From assembly GCA_020072645.1 (NCBI GenBank), contig JAIQGK010000017.1, forward strand, positions 144,625 to 208,624: 64,000 nucleotides of DNA. Direction: 5' to 3'. The number at the start of each line of letters is the position of its first letter. Position 1 is the stretch's first letter. The notes beneath the pieces are model-generated. The model saw only the letters and a list, made by a program, of their open reading frames with translations. It did not search any database and had not been told where the DNA came from. A program made the translations under genes and the position numbers. This document shows, piece after piece, positions 13,831-23,644 of the stretch. Origin of the DNA: Terriglobia bacterium. Its GTDB lineage: Bacteria; Acidobacteriota; Terriglobia; Terriglobales; Acidobacteriaceae.

Positions 13831-16800
13831 ATGACTTCCCCGAACACGAGCAACGCGAGGCGGCACGGCAACTGGATCACAATCCTGCCCGACAAGCTGC
13901 GCCTCAGGCTCCACTTCTACTTACTTGTTTTCGGCATCATCATTCTGCTGATGGGATCGAACTCTGCGTTTGCCCAGACGCAGACGTGCGCCATTATCAA
14001 CGGCGGCGATGCCGGTGGTGGACTGGGTGTCAGTCCCACCTATCTCGCGAATCAAGACGGACGCGCCAATGAGGGCTGCACCATCTTGATCACGCTCAAC
14101 GCTGACGGATCTATCACAACAACTTTCCCCAATCCTTCCCCGTCTTACGATCAAGGCCTTGACGACAACCTGATTGGTGTCGTGAATAACACCAGTAAAG
14201 TCATCACCGCCTTGGAGCTCACCAGCGCAACAGTCCCTATTTTTGGTCTCGAGGACGATGGAGTTTGTGGCCTTCCGGGATGGACTTTCAGCGCTCTTGG
14301 GCCGAACCCCAATTGCGCAATCGCAACGGACCCGCACCTTTATGGTCCCGCGGGAATTAACTACACAATATTCAACGCGAACAGTGGGATCGTCAATTTC
14401 GGCAACGGTGGCATTGCACCAAACAGTAACGCGTTTTTCAGCCTTGAGGGAGGGCAGCTTACTAAGATCGTCGCAGTAGTTATCCCAGGGCTGGAAATTA
14501 CCAAGCAAGTCAGCGTGGTGGGTGGCGGCCCTGCGCTGCCGGGCGGGCAGCTTGACTATCTGGTGCACGTGACCAACCCCACGAACAATCCCCCGAACTT
14601 CCAGGCCTCCACGGTCGTAATCACCGACGATATCAGCAGCGCGGGTGCAGGTAATCTCACGTTCGTTAATCCACCAGCGCCAACCATGAACGGCTCCGCG
14701 GCCGGTGTGACGGTCGTGGGCTCGCTGCTGACCGCGAACTACTCTGCTGTGAACGGGCCGTTGCAGCCCGGACAATCGATCGACATACGCTTCCGGGTGC
14801 AGATTGCTGCGGGAATTCCCGCCGGCACGATCCTCACGAACACTGCGCTCGTAACCTGGAACACCCCTACAGAGACGTCGAGCGCGAGCGTCTCGATTGC
14901 TATTGGAGAACCCTCCACGCCTACCCTTGTAGTGACAAAAACGGGACCGGCGGCGATGAGCATCGCGCAGTTAGGGCAGTTTGGTCTTGACATCCAGAAT
15001 ACCGGCGTGAGCGACGCCTGGAACGCCACAATCCTTGATCGGCTCCCCAAAAGCAGCCCCACCGGTGGCATGTGTTCCTCAACACCACAGATACTTAGCG
15101 CGCAGGTTTTCCAGGCGAACGGGATCACGCCGGTTCCGGGCAAGGGGCCTCTGGTTCCGGGCACTGACTTTTCGATCAACTTTATCGGCGCGCCCACCTG
15201 CGAACTCACGCTAACCATGCTCACGTCGGCCGCCACGATCGGCCAGAATCAGCGTTTGATCATCAATTACCAGACCCGGCTCGACGCGAACAGTCAAATT
15301 GGCGCTACACTCACCAACGTTGCTGGGGCCATCCAGTGGTTCGACGCCGACCCCGGCATCCCCACCCGCCAAAGCTTCACGCGCACACTCACCGATGGCA
15401 CGCCAGGCGTCCTCGATTTCCAGGATGCGCACACCGTCACGGTAGTGGCCGCAGCGCTGGCAATTACCAAACAAGTCAACGTGGTAGGCGGCGGCGCTGC
15501 GCAGCCCGGCGGACAACTTGACTACCTGGTACACGTGACGAATGCCTCGACGAACCCGGCCACCCCGGTCGTAATCAGCGACGATATCAGCAGCGCGGGT
15601 GCAGGTCGCCTCACTTTCGTGAACCCAGCAGCAACGATGAACGGCTCTACGGCGGGTGTCAGCATTGTGGGCTCGGTGTTAACCGCGAACTACTCTACTG
15701 TGAACGGGCCGTTGCAGCCCGGACAATCCATCGACGTGCGCTTCCGGGTGCAGATTGCTGCGGGAATTCCCGCCGGCACGACGCTGACGAACACCGCGGT
15801 CGTAACGTGGAACACCCCTCCACAGACGGCGAGCGCCAGCGTCTCGGTCGCTATCGGAGGAGTTCCCGGTGTCGGTACTTTGAACGGCACAGCTTGGCTT
15901 GACGCCAACTTCAACAAGCTAGCCGAGGTGGACGAGCCGCGTCTGCAGGGCTGGACGGTCGCGCTGTTTCGTAATGGAGTCCAGGTGCAGTCCGTTCTCA
16001 CGGACGTCAACGGCAATTATCGCTTTGGCGGCGTGCCGCCGACCGACGGCACTCCAGACCATTACGAGGTGCGGTTCACCTCGCCCGGCGCGGGCCCGAA
16101 CACCGCCAAGCTCGGCAAAGCCGACTCAGTTTTTACCAACAGTCTGCAGCGGATCACCGATATCCTCGTGCCCGCCGGCAGCAACCTCCTGAATCTGAAT
16201 CTGCCAATCGGGCCGAATGGTGTGGTCTACAACTCGTTGACGCGCACTCCGCTTGCGGGTGTGACAGTAAACATGCTGAGGGCGGGCTCGCCATTGCCAA
16301 CAACTTGTTTCGATGACCCGGCGCAACAGGGCCAGATCACGCAAGCCAGCGGCTATTACCGTTTCGACCTCAACTTCACGGCCCCGGCCTGCTCCAGCGG
16401 TGGCAGCTACCTCATCAAGGTGAGCGCACCAGCGGCGAACTTCGTGGCCGGTGAGTCGCAGACCATCCCCGCGACTTCCGGCGCAGCGACCGCTGCGTTC
16501 TCTGTACCGGGCTGTCCGGGTAGTGTGCAGGATGCGCTTGCTGCCGTTCCGTTCTGCGAAGCACAGCAGTCGGAGTTCGCGCCGCCATCATCCGTGCCCC
16601 CGCGCAGCGCAGGGACTGCGTACTACCTGAATCTCACTCTGGATAACACGGCTGTGCCCGGCTCGAACGAGATCTACAACAATCATATTCCGGTCGACCC
16701 GCAGCTCGCGGGAGCATTCTCGATCACGAAGACGACGCCGTTGCTCAACGTTACACGCGGGCAGCTGGTCCCGTACACCATCACGGTCGGCAATCTGCTA

Positions 16801-17727
16801 GGCGCGTCCTTGCAAGGTGTGCAGATTGTGGATCGCTATCCAGCGGGCTTCCGCTACGTCCCAGGCTCTGCGCGCTTGGATGGTGTGCCAACAGAGCCCA
16901 CGGTGGCCGCCGGCCAGCTCGTATGGAATGGCGTCAACTTCGGCAGCTCCGATCATCGCACGATCATGCTGTTGCTCGCAGTCGGCGCAGGTGTTGGCGA
17001 AGGCGAGTTCGTCAACCGCGCGCAGGTCATGCAAGGCACCACGGGCCAGCCGCTGTCCGGTGAGGCGACGGCAACGGTTCGCGTCGTCCCCGATCAGACG
17101 TTCGACTGCACTGACGTTTTTGGCAAGGTCTTCGATGACGTGAATCGAAACGGCTTCCAAGACCCCGGCGAGAGAGGCCTGCCGGGAGTACGGGTGGTGA
17201 CGGCACAAGGTTTGGCAGCGACCACGGATCAGTACGGGCGATTCCACATCACTTGCGCAATCGTGCCGAACGAGATCCACGGCAGCAATTTCGTGCTGAA
17301 GCTCGACGACAGAACCTTGCCCAGCGGCTTCCGGATGTCCACTGACCTGATGCAGATCAAGCACGCCACGGCCGGCAAGGCCCTGAAATTTGATTTCGGC
17401 GCATCCATCTATCGCGTTGTGGCTATCGATCTATCGGATGCGGCCTTCGAGCCGGGTTCTACGGAAATCCGCACCCAGTGGAAGCCGCGCGTTGACGTGC
17501 TTCTCGCCGAATTGCGCAAAGCGCGGTCGGTGCTGCGCCTGTCCTATGTCGCGGATACAGAGGATGCGGGACTCGTCGAACGGCGCATGCAAGCGTTGAA
17601 GCGGCAGTTGACCGAAGCGTGGGATGGGGAGAAAGACCGCTATGTGCTGACCATTGAGCCTGAAGTCTTCTGGCGGCGCGGCGCCCCGCCCAAACGCTCC
17701 GATTTGCGTGTGCCGGGGAGTAGGTGA
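13831..17727 (+). CDS. Large surface protein with DUF11 and SdrD_B-like repeats
   Basis: 1298 residues with an N-terminal signal (FYLLVFGIIILLMGSNSAFA, about 30-49). Residues about 50-215 resemble an adhesin head (DDNLIGVVNNTSK, GVCGLPGW, GIAPNSNAFFSLE). DUF11-type modules lie at about 220-355, 360-540, 545-665 and 960-1085. SdrD_B-like Ig modules (GTAWLDANFNKLAEVDEP, GKVFDDVNRNGFQDPGE) lie at about 680-790 and 1095-1190. The first and third DUF11 units are very alike in DNA. The ribosome-binding site GAGGG lies within the riboswitch expression platform. Translation is coupled to the OmpA/barrel gene at 17724. Likely a c-di-GMP-controlled adhesin or surface fibre. Confidence 0.85.
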   Translation: MTSPNTSNARRHGNWITILPDKLRLRLHFYLLVFGIIILLMGSNSAFAQTQTCAIINGGDAGGGLGVSPTYLANQDGRANEGCTILITLNADGSITTTFPNPSPSYDQGLDDNLIGVVNNTSKVITALELTSATVPIFGLEDDGVCGLPGWTFSALGPNPNCAIATDPHLYGPAGINYTIFNANSGIVNFGNGGIAPNSNAFFSLEGGQLTKIVAVVIPGLEITKQVSVVGGGPALPGGQLDYLVHVTNPTNNPPNFQASTVVITDDISSAGAGNLTFVNPPAPTMNGSAAGVTVVGSLLTANYSAVNGPLQPGQSIDIRFRVQIAAGIPAGTILTNTALVTWNTPTETSSASVSIAIGEPSTPTLVVTKTGPAAMSIAQLGQFGLDIQNTGVSDAWNATILDRLPKSSPTGGMCSSTPQILSAQVFQANGITPVPGKGPLVPGTDFSINFIGAPTCELTLTMLTSAATIGQNQRLIINYQTRLDANSQIGATLTNVAGAIQWFDADPGIPTRQSFTRTLTDGTPGVLDFQDAHTVTVVAAALAITKQVNVVGGGAAQPGGQLDYLVHVTNASTNPATPVVISDDISSAGAGRLTFVNPAATMNGSTAGVSIVGSVLTANYSTVNGPLQPGQSIDVRFRVQIAAGIPAGTTLTNTAVVTWNTPPQTASASVSVAIGGVPGVGTLNGTAWLDANFNKLAEVDEPRLQGWTVALFRNGVQVQSVLTDVNGNYRFGGVPPTDGTPDHYEVRFTSPGAGPNTAKLGKADSVFTNSLQRITDILVPAGSNLLNLNLPIGPNGVVYNSLTRTPLAGVTVNMLRAGSPLPTTCFDDPAQQGQITQASGYYRFDLNFTAPACSSGGSYLIKVSAPAANFVAGESQTIPATSGAATAAFSVPGCPGSVQDALAAVPFCEAQQSEFAPPSSVPPRSAGTAYYLNLTLDNTAVPGSNEIYNNHIPVDPQLAGAFSITKTTPLLNVTRGQLVPYTITVGNLLGASLQGVQIVDRYPAGFRYVPGSARLDGVPTEPTVAAGQLVWNGVNFGSSDHRTIMLLLAVGAGVGEGEFVNRAQVMQGTTGQPLSGEATATVRVVPDQTFDCTDVFGKVFDDVNRNGFQDPGERGLPGVRVVTAQGLAATTDQYGRFHITCAIVPNEIHGSNFVLKLDDRTLPSGFRMSTDLMQIKHATAGKALKFDFGASIYRVVAIDLSDAAFEPGSTEIRTQWKPRVDVLLAELRKARSVLRLSYVADTEDAGLVERRMQALKRQLTEAWDGEKDRYVLTIEPEVFWRRGAPPKRSDLRVPGSR

Positions 17728-20700
17728 ACGGTATGAACATACAACGCCATCTACTGCTGATTGTCGGATTCTTAATCGCGGCGGCCCCTGTGGGCATCGG
17801 CCAGGTCAATACGGCCAAGCCGGGCCAGCCCGTGGAACGGCAGCTCTCCAGCGACCAGACATTTAAGGAATGGGCGCATGACTCGAATCAGGCCGACAAC
17901 ATTAAGCGCATCAAGGTCTGCCGCGTGGAAGACGTCTGCAAGATGCGGTTCAAGGAAGGCCAGACGCCGCGGATGCGCGTGAAGAACCTCGTCGTGCCAC
18001 TTCGCTATGAGGGCGAGAACGTTTCCATTTCCGACGCTTTTACCAAACAAGTCCAGCAGGCGCTTAACAACTTGCATGACAAGCAGGGCGTGACGATCCG
18101 GTTCATCGGTTACACAGACGACGCGCCGCTGACCGGCCGAGATGAGAGCGTTTATGGGAACCAATTGTCATTGTCAAAGGCAAGGGCGCAACGGGCCGCC
18201 TTGGCAATGCAAAAAATCCTGGGATTGCCTGCTTCGGCCATCGAAAGCGACGGCCGCGGAGCCACCCACCCGCTTGCTTCCAACGCAACCGTGCAGGGAC
18301 GGACAATGAATCGTCGCATCGAAGTGGAATTCTGGTACGACGATCCTCTTCAGGAATTACCAGATGGGCCGCAGCTGTGCCCGGACGATACCGAGGAAAC
18401 CGTAACCAGAGTTTACGATCCCGCCTGGGGCAGCATTCCGGATATCAAACTCGAAAACGGTCAGTTGGTCATTCCGCCAGACTACGCGGCGAATTTGCAT
18501 CGCGCACTTGCAGACATCGCGGACCGCACCAATGCCCGGCTGCGCTTTATTGGTTACACCAAGAACGAGGTACTCGACCGCCGCACCGCGTCCGTATATG
18601 ACGACGACATCGGCCTTTCCGCGGCGCGAGCCCGCCACGCCATGGACACGCTCATGAAAGATCCGCAATTGGCAGGCGCCAAGTCCGAACATGAGGGGCG
18701 CGGCTACGTCCAGTCCGATGACGTCGTGAACCTCGGATTCATTCAAGGCGAAGAGTCGTTCGTACGGGTGCAGGCCGTGTACGACGAGAAATTACCTTCA
18801 GACAATTACGAGGGCGTGGACATCACCCGCCAAACCAAAGAGCTTAGCCCGAAGAGCCCGTATGAGCTGAACGTGATGCACATTACGGTCGACGGCAAGC
18901 CGATCGATGATCTGGACCGCAGCTCTTCTGACGTCCAGCGCTGCACTGACGTTGCGCTCGACAACGCCAATATCCAATTTCACATGGACAATCTCCGGTC
19001 GCAGCGGCGGCTCGGCGTAGCGGCGGATCCAGTTTCCGTGGTCGTAAAGGAACCACTTAGCGAGCTTGATTCACCGGTCGTGCATTTCCGGATGTACAGC
19101 AACTATGCGGCCTTCCTTAAGCGCGCTGAAATCCGAATATTCGAGCAGCAGTCATTGCAAGCCGAGCCGCTCGCAATCATCCCGGTCGATGACGCGGGTC
19201 TTGCGGAATGGCATCCGGTGGAGGCCCTTCTCAAGGGCCCGGCACGCCAACTCAAGTACCTGCTTCGCGCATATGACGCGAAGGGCAATTTCGATGAAAC
19301 CGATTCACGGCCGCTTTGGCTGTACCACGAGTCATCGGCTCAAAAATTCGCGATGTCCGACAAGCCGTCAACACAAGCGCTGTTGGCCGCCTACGGCGAG
19401 AACGATCTGGCACGCCAGCAGATTCCGCTCGGCAGCGGCACGGTGAAGGTGCAGGGCAGCGGCATACCGGCGGGCCACAAGGTTTGGGTAGCCGGCCGCG
19501 AGGTTCCGGTTGACCCGAAGGGCAACTTCATTGCGGAAGAAGTTCTTCCCAACGGCACACAAACTGTCCAAGTCGAGGTCCTTGACGACGCAGGCAACGG
19601 CTCGGTATATCTCCGCGATCTGGAGTTCAAGCAAAGAGACATGTTCTTCGTCGGTATTGCCGATATGACGATATCGAAGAACAGTGTTTCGGCGGCGGAA
19701 AAACTACAGCAGGGTGATAATCCTGCTCAGCCCGTCGATTCGTCGCTGGATGGCCGGCTGGCGTTTTACTTGAACGGCAAGGTTTCTCAGGGCTGGCATT
19801 TGACGGCCAGCGCGGATACGCGTGAAGGCCCGGTGAAAGACCTCTTCAGCAACTTCCTGGACAAGCAACCCGATTCGTTATTCCGACGCATCGATCCCAA
19901 CTATTACTACCCATCGTTCGGCGACGACAGCACGGTGGAAGAAACTGCGCCGACTCTGGGCAAGTTCTTCGTCAAAGCGAGCCACGGCCTGGATTATGGG
20001 ATGTGGGGCAATTTCAAAGTTGCTTATGTGAACAACGACCTAGCTCACGTGGATCGCGGCCTGTACGGAGCCGACGCGCACTTCGGATCCGGAGTAACCA
20101 GCTTCGGCGAGCGACGGATTATGGCTGACGGTTTCGCCGCCCAGCCGGGAACGTTGGCGAGCTATGAGCAATTCCTGGGAACAGGTGGATCGCTCTACTT
20201 CCTGCACCACCAGGATATCTTGACGGGTTCCGAGAGCGTGCGTATTGAAGTACGCGACAAGGCATCGAACATCGTCACAGGGGTAGTGAACCTGCGGCCC
20301 AACGTGGACTATGACATTGATTACATCCAAGGCCGGCTGCTGCTTTCTGAGCCGCTCGCGGCGACCGCTAACGACAACCTGCTGGTGCGCACCAGCGGCT
20401 TGAGCGGAGACCAGTCTTTTCTCGTGGTGCGCTATGAGTACACGCCCGGTCTGGACAAGCTGGACCAGGTCGCAGTCGGCGGTCAGGGCAGCTACTGGTT
20501 AAACAATTATATGAAGCTCGGTTTCACGGCCGACTCCAACGAGGGAGACGGCGCCAGCAATCTTGGCGCGGCAGACCTGACTTTGCGGAAAAGCGCCAAC
20601 TCCTGGCTCAAGCTGCAGGGTGGCCGCACCACGGGACTTCTCTCCCCATCGCTCGTATCCAATGATGGCGGATTCGGATTCCAGGGCCCTGACGATACAT

Positions 20701-22325
20701 CCTTTATTAACTCAAAGGCTGGAGCCTACCGCGCCGACGTGAGCGTCGGGCTCAATGACTTCATGAAGGGTCACGAAGGTCGTTTCCAGTTCTACACGCA
20801 GAGACTCGATGCAGGTTACTCTGCGCCGGGACAGACAACGATCAAAGACACGCAGCAATACGGTGGCATGTTCAAACTGCCGGTGTCCAGCCGCATGACC
20901 CTGATCGCCAAGGCCGATCAGAGGACCCAGGACCAGGGGCTCGACACGCGGGCGATGGAATTGGATCTGAGCTATAGGGTAACCAACAGATGGAGCTTCA
21001 GCGCTGGCGTGCGCGACGATATGCGTAAGGACAATTCGCCGATTGTGCCACTCACCCAGGAGCAGGGCGAGCGCACGGACACGGTCGCGCAGATAAAATA
21101 CAGCCCGAGTGACACCTGGAGCGCTTACGTCTTCGGCCAGGACACGGTCGCGGCAAGCGGTGGCCGTCCAGACAACAGTCGCGCAGGCGTGGGCGGTTCC
21201 TATCGACTGACGAAACGTTTCCGGATCGATGGCGAGGCGTCTGACGGAGATCTTGGTCCCGGTGGAAAGATCGGCACCAGCTTTCTCTATTCTGAGCGGA
21301 CAAGTCTTTACCTGAACTACTCGCTGGAAAACGAACGGACGGACAACGATCAACTGGTCCACAGCGGTAGTTGGGGCAGCCTGGTTTCGGGCGTCAAGAC
21401 AAGACTGGGCGATAGCTCCAGCATCTACGTCGAGGAGCGTTACCAGACCGCCGCATCGCAGAGCGGACTTACGCATGCCACCGGAATCAACCTCGTGACC
21501 AAAGAGCGCTGGAATTTCGGCGGCAGCGGGGAGTTCGGCAACTTGTTCGACTCCCAGACCGGCGCGGAAACCAAACGCAAGGCGGCCGGAATCCACATGG
21601 GTTATGGCCTGGCTAAGATACAGTTCTCAAGCGCGGTCGAGTTTCGCCGGGACGACGCGCAACAGCCCGACCTGTCTCATGTCGTACAGACCGTGTTGCT
21701 TCTGCGTAACAACTTCAAATACCAGCTAACGCCGAGCTGGCGTCTGCTCGGCAAACTGGATCACTCAATCAGTAACAGCTCGCTCGGCGATTTTTATGCC
21801 GGTGGCTACACCGAGGGCGTCGTCGGCTACGCATACCGTCCGGTAAGGAACGACCGGCTGAATGCCCTGGTGAAGTACACATACTTCTATAACGTCCCAA
21901 CCACAGATCAGTTTGGATTGCAGAACATCGCGACCGAGTTCCTTCAAAAGAGTCACATCGCAGCGCTCGATCTTACCTATGACCTCACTGCCAACTGGTC
22001 CGTGGGCGGCAAGTACGCGTACCGACTAGGTGAGGCGAGCCTGGACCGCGTGAGCCCGACTTTCTTCGACAATACGGCAAATCTCTCCGTCCTGCGGATG
22101 GACTACCGGTTCCTCAAACAATGGGACGGGCTGGCCGAGGTCCGACAGCTTGCACTCCCGGATATCAATCAACGCCGCCGCGGCGTCTTGACCGCGATCT
22201 ACCATCACATCACCAAGAACCTCAAGGCCGGCGTCGGCTACAACTTCACCGACTTCTCCGACGAGCTGACCGACCTGAGGTACAACCACAGAGGCATATT
22301 CGTTAATCTGATCGGGACCAAGTAA
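17724..22325 (+). CDS. Outer-membrane protein with two OmpA-like domains and a C-terminal beta-barrel
   Basis: About 1530 residues. The GTG at 17724 overlaps the previous stop; ATG at 17733 is an alternative and starts the signal MNIQRHLLLIVGFLIAAAPV. A first OmpA-like peptidoglycan-binding domain (about 90-205) has IRFIGYTDDAPL, LSKARAQRAALAMQ and GRTMNRRIEVEFWY; a second, weaker one (about 235-360) has LRFIGYTKNEVL and LSAARARHAM. A linker of beta domains follows. From about 640 to the end, alternating amphipathic strands (SYRLTKRFRIDGEAS, GLAKIQFSSAVEFRRDD) with a strand-like terminus indicate a large barrel. It probably anchors or exports the partner surface protein. Confidence 0.82.
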   Translation: MNGMNIQRHLLLIVGFLIAAAPVGIGQVNTAKPGQPVERQLSSDQTFKEWAHDSNQADNIKRIKVCRVEDVCKMRFKEGQTPRMRVKNLVVPLRYEGENVSISDAFTKQVQQALNNLHDKQGVTIRFIGYTDDAPLTGRDESVYGNQLSLSKARAQRAALAMQKILGLPASAIESDGRGATHPLASNATVQGRTMNRRIEVEFWYDDPLQELPDGPQLCPDDTEETVTRVYDPAWGSIPDIKLENGQLVIPPDYAANLHRALADIADRTNARLRFIGYTKNEVLDRRTASVYDDDIGLSAARARHAMDTLMKDPQLAGAKSEHEGRGYVQSDDVVNLGFIQGEESFVRVQAVYDEKLPSDNYEGVDITRQTKELSPKSPYELNVMHITVDGKPIDDLDRSSSDVQRCTDVALDNANIQFHMDNLRSQRRLGVAADPVSVVVKEPLSELDSPVVHFRMYSNYAAFLKRAEIRIFEQQSLQAEPLAIIPVDDAGLAEWHPVEALLKGPARQLKYLLRAYDAKGNFDETDSRPLWLYHESSAQKFAMSDKPSTQALLAAYGENDLARQQIPLGSGTVKVQGSGIPAGHKVWVAGREVPVDPKGNFIAEEVLPNGTQTVQVEVLDDAGNGSVYLRDLEFKQRDMFFVGIADMTISKNSVSAAEKLQQGDNPAQPVDSSLDGRLAFYLNGKVSQGWHLTASADTREGPVKDLFSNFLDKQPDSLFRRIDPNYYYPSFGDDSTVEETAPTLGKFFVKASHGLDYGMWGNFKVAYVNNDLAHVDRGLYGADAHFGSGVTSFGERRIMADGFAAQPGTLASYEQFLGTGGSLYFLHHQDILTGSESVRIEVRDKASNIVTGVVNLRPNVDYDIDYIQGRLLLSEPLAATANDNLLVRTSGLSGDQSFLVVRYEYTPGLDKLDQVAVGGQGSYWLNNYMKLGFTADSNEGDGASNLGAADLTLRKSANSWLKLQGGRTTGLLSPSLVSNDGGFGFQGPDDTSFINSKAGAYRADVSVGLNDFMKGHEGRFQFYTQRLDAGYSAPGQTTIKDTQQYGGMFKLPVSSRMTLIAKADQRTQDQGLDTRAMELDLSYRVTNRWSFSAGVRDDMRKDNSPIVPLTQEQGERTDTVAQIKYSPSDTWSAYVFGQDTVAASGGRPDNSRAGVGGSYRLTKRFRIDGEASDGDLGPGGKIGTSFLYSERTSLYLNYSLENERTDNDQLVHSGSWGSLVSGVKTRLGDSSSIYVEERYQTAASQSGLTHATGINLVTKERWNFGGSGEFGNLFDSQTGAETKRKAAGIHMGYGLAKIQFSSAVEFRRDDAQQPDLSHVVQTVLLLRNNFKYQLTPSWRLLGKLDHSISNSSLGDFYAGGYTEGVVGYAYRPVRNDRLNALVKYTYFYNVPTTDQFGLQNIATEFLQKSHIAALDLTYDLTANWSVGGKYAYRLGEASLDRVSPTFFDNTANLSVLRMDYRFLKQWDGLAEVRQLALPDINQRRRGVLTAIYHHITKNLKAGVGYNFTDFSDELTDLRYNHRGIFVNLIGTK

Positions 22326-22383
22326 TGCTCGAAAATCTTTACAATGCACTTACCGATCCCAACTTTACCGGGCGGTATTGGGC

Positions 22384-22397
22384 GGGTACGCGTACCG
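22384..22397. repeat. 12-bp perfect palindrome after the barrel gene
   Basis: GGTACGCGTACC at 22385-22396, flanked by GC-rich bases, lies about 60 bases after the stop of the barrel gene. It lacks a following T run, so it is not a standard terminator. It may be chance or a protein site. Nothing else is recognisable in the 180-base gap. Confidence 0.3.
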
Positions 22398-22503
22398 CGT
22401 CAACTGCCAATGTTTGTTCACCGGGATCTCGGCGAGTATCGCGACTGCGGTAGACGATTCTGTGCTGAGAAAGCCTCCGCTTTCAACAAATCACATCAGC
22501 TTT

Positions 22504-23442
22504 CTATTCCACATGGAACAGCTTAGCGATTAGTTGGACTAGAGGGTTGTTTGGCCACGCAAACAAGACACATATGGTTCCTATCGTGCCTAGCAGCTTG
22601 GGCTTATGAACCAACCCATATCTCTGTGCAGAATAGATTGGCCCTTGAATCGCAGGCCAGAAAACAATGTGGCCCCCGGCCGCAACTGCAAGCAGGATGA
22701 AAAGCAGAGGAATCATAACAGTGATCAGGTTTGAAATGCTCACGATAAAGATGCTGAGCTCAAAGCTGCTTACAGGGCCACTACCTGCTCCCCAATAGAG
22801 GACTAGAGCTGGGCCAAGCAATAGCAAGGCCGCAGTTATATTGAAACCCAATAGTAAAATGATCAGCCATGCACTTGAAACGCCCTCACTTTTCCGCAGA
22901 TACCAGCGGCTTGCCGCGATAAATACAATATCAGAGCCTACTCCGCCGAATAGAATTGCTAAAACCGGCAAGAGTTTATCTATAATCTGTCCGCTTTTCG
23001 TCGTTAGGGGAGCCGATATTAGCAGAGCGGTCCATGCGAACCCTAGATATCGAATTCTTCCCGGTGCCAATCCGAGTATCAGCAGCAGTATAGCGATTGC
23101 CAATCCCATTAGGGCCGTTCCCGGTCCCTTGTGAAAATGGATAAAGGACCAGAAGAGAAAGACAGCAGCAGAAGAAAGAGAAATAGAAGTCACAGCTGCT
23201 TTGGCCGAAAGCAGTTTTTTGCCAAATATCCAATCGAAAGTATGGCTCAAAAGTTTTGCGATTTGCTGCAAGAACGCTGCTTGGCGGCTGAGAGCCGTTC
23301 TTGACAGATCGTCCACACGAATCCACAACTCTTCCAACCGGTTCTGCAGGCCGCCTTCTGCAGTTTCGGTAAGGAAGAAAGCCATATATAGAAGAACCAA
23401 TCCTAATAGTCCAATCAGCAGATGAAAGATGATCACTAGCAT
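22504..23442 (-). CDS. Multi-pass membrane protein of unknown function
   Basis: 312 residues. An N-terminal transmembrane segment (IIFHLLIGLLGLVLLYMAFF) is followed by a soluble segment with possible coiled coil (NRLEELWIRVDDLSRTALSR, about 34-80). Six or so further hydrophobic helices lie between 85 and 305. No catalytic or transport motif is seen. It is convergent with the surface-protein operon and lies just left of the tRNA-Pro fragment. The lower GC and separate orientation suggest it is not part of either neighbouring system. Confidence 0.65.
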   Translation of the reverse strand: MLVIIFHLLIGLLGLVLLYMAFFLTETAEGGLQNRLEELWIRVDDLSRTALSRQAAFLQQIAKLLSHTFDWIFGKKLLSAKAAVTSISLSSAAVFLFWSFIHFHKGPGTALMGLAIAILLLILGLAPGRIRYLGFAWTALLISAPLTTKSGQIIDKLLPVLAILFGGVGSDIVFIAASRWYLRKSEGVSSAWLIILLLGFNITAALLLLGPALVLYWGAGSGPVSSFELSIFIVSISNLITVMIPLLFILLAVAAGGHIVFWPAIQGPIYSAQRYGLVHKPKLLGTIGTICVLFAWPNNPLVQLIAKLFHVE

Positions 23443-23587
23443 GCAAATCCTTGGGCGATTAGTGTAGGTGGCAACCGGCGTATTTTCAATTTCTTTAAAT
23501 CTGCGCCGGTAAAGGGCTTCTGCAAGCCTTTGGAAACAAAAAACTTTCCCCTCTCTCTTTCTCCCTAAAATTCAAAAAGACTCAAAA

Positions 23588-23638
23588 TCTGGTTTGGGAC
23601 CAGGGGGTCGGAGATTTTAAATCCTCTCTCCCCGACCA
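23588..23638 (+). pseudogene. 3' half of a tRNA-Pro(TGG) gene, decayed; candidate attachment site
   Basis: The anticodon arm is readable (CTGG, loop TTTGGGA with anticodon TGG, CCAG, 23589-23603), then GGGGTC and a T-arm (GGAGA...CCTCT) whose loop has one extra T and a C to T change. The acceptor strand CTCCCCG, discriminator A and CCA end at 23638. The 5' half (acceptor, D-arm) is absent, so it is not functional. A second fragment of the same 3' end lies at 34743-34767, with the same ATTTATT after the CCA. Partial tRNA 3' ends are typical integration scars. Confidence 0.75.
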
Positions 23639-23644
23639 TTTATT

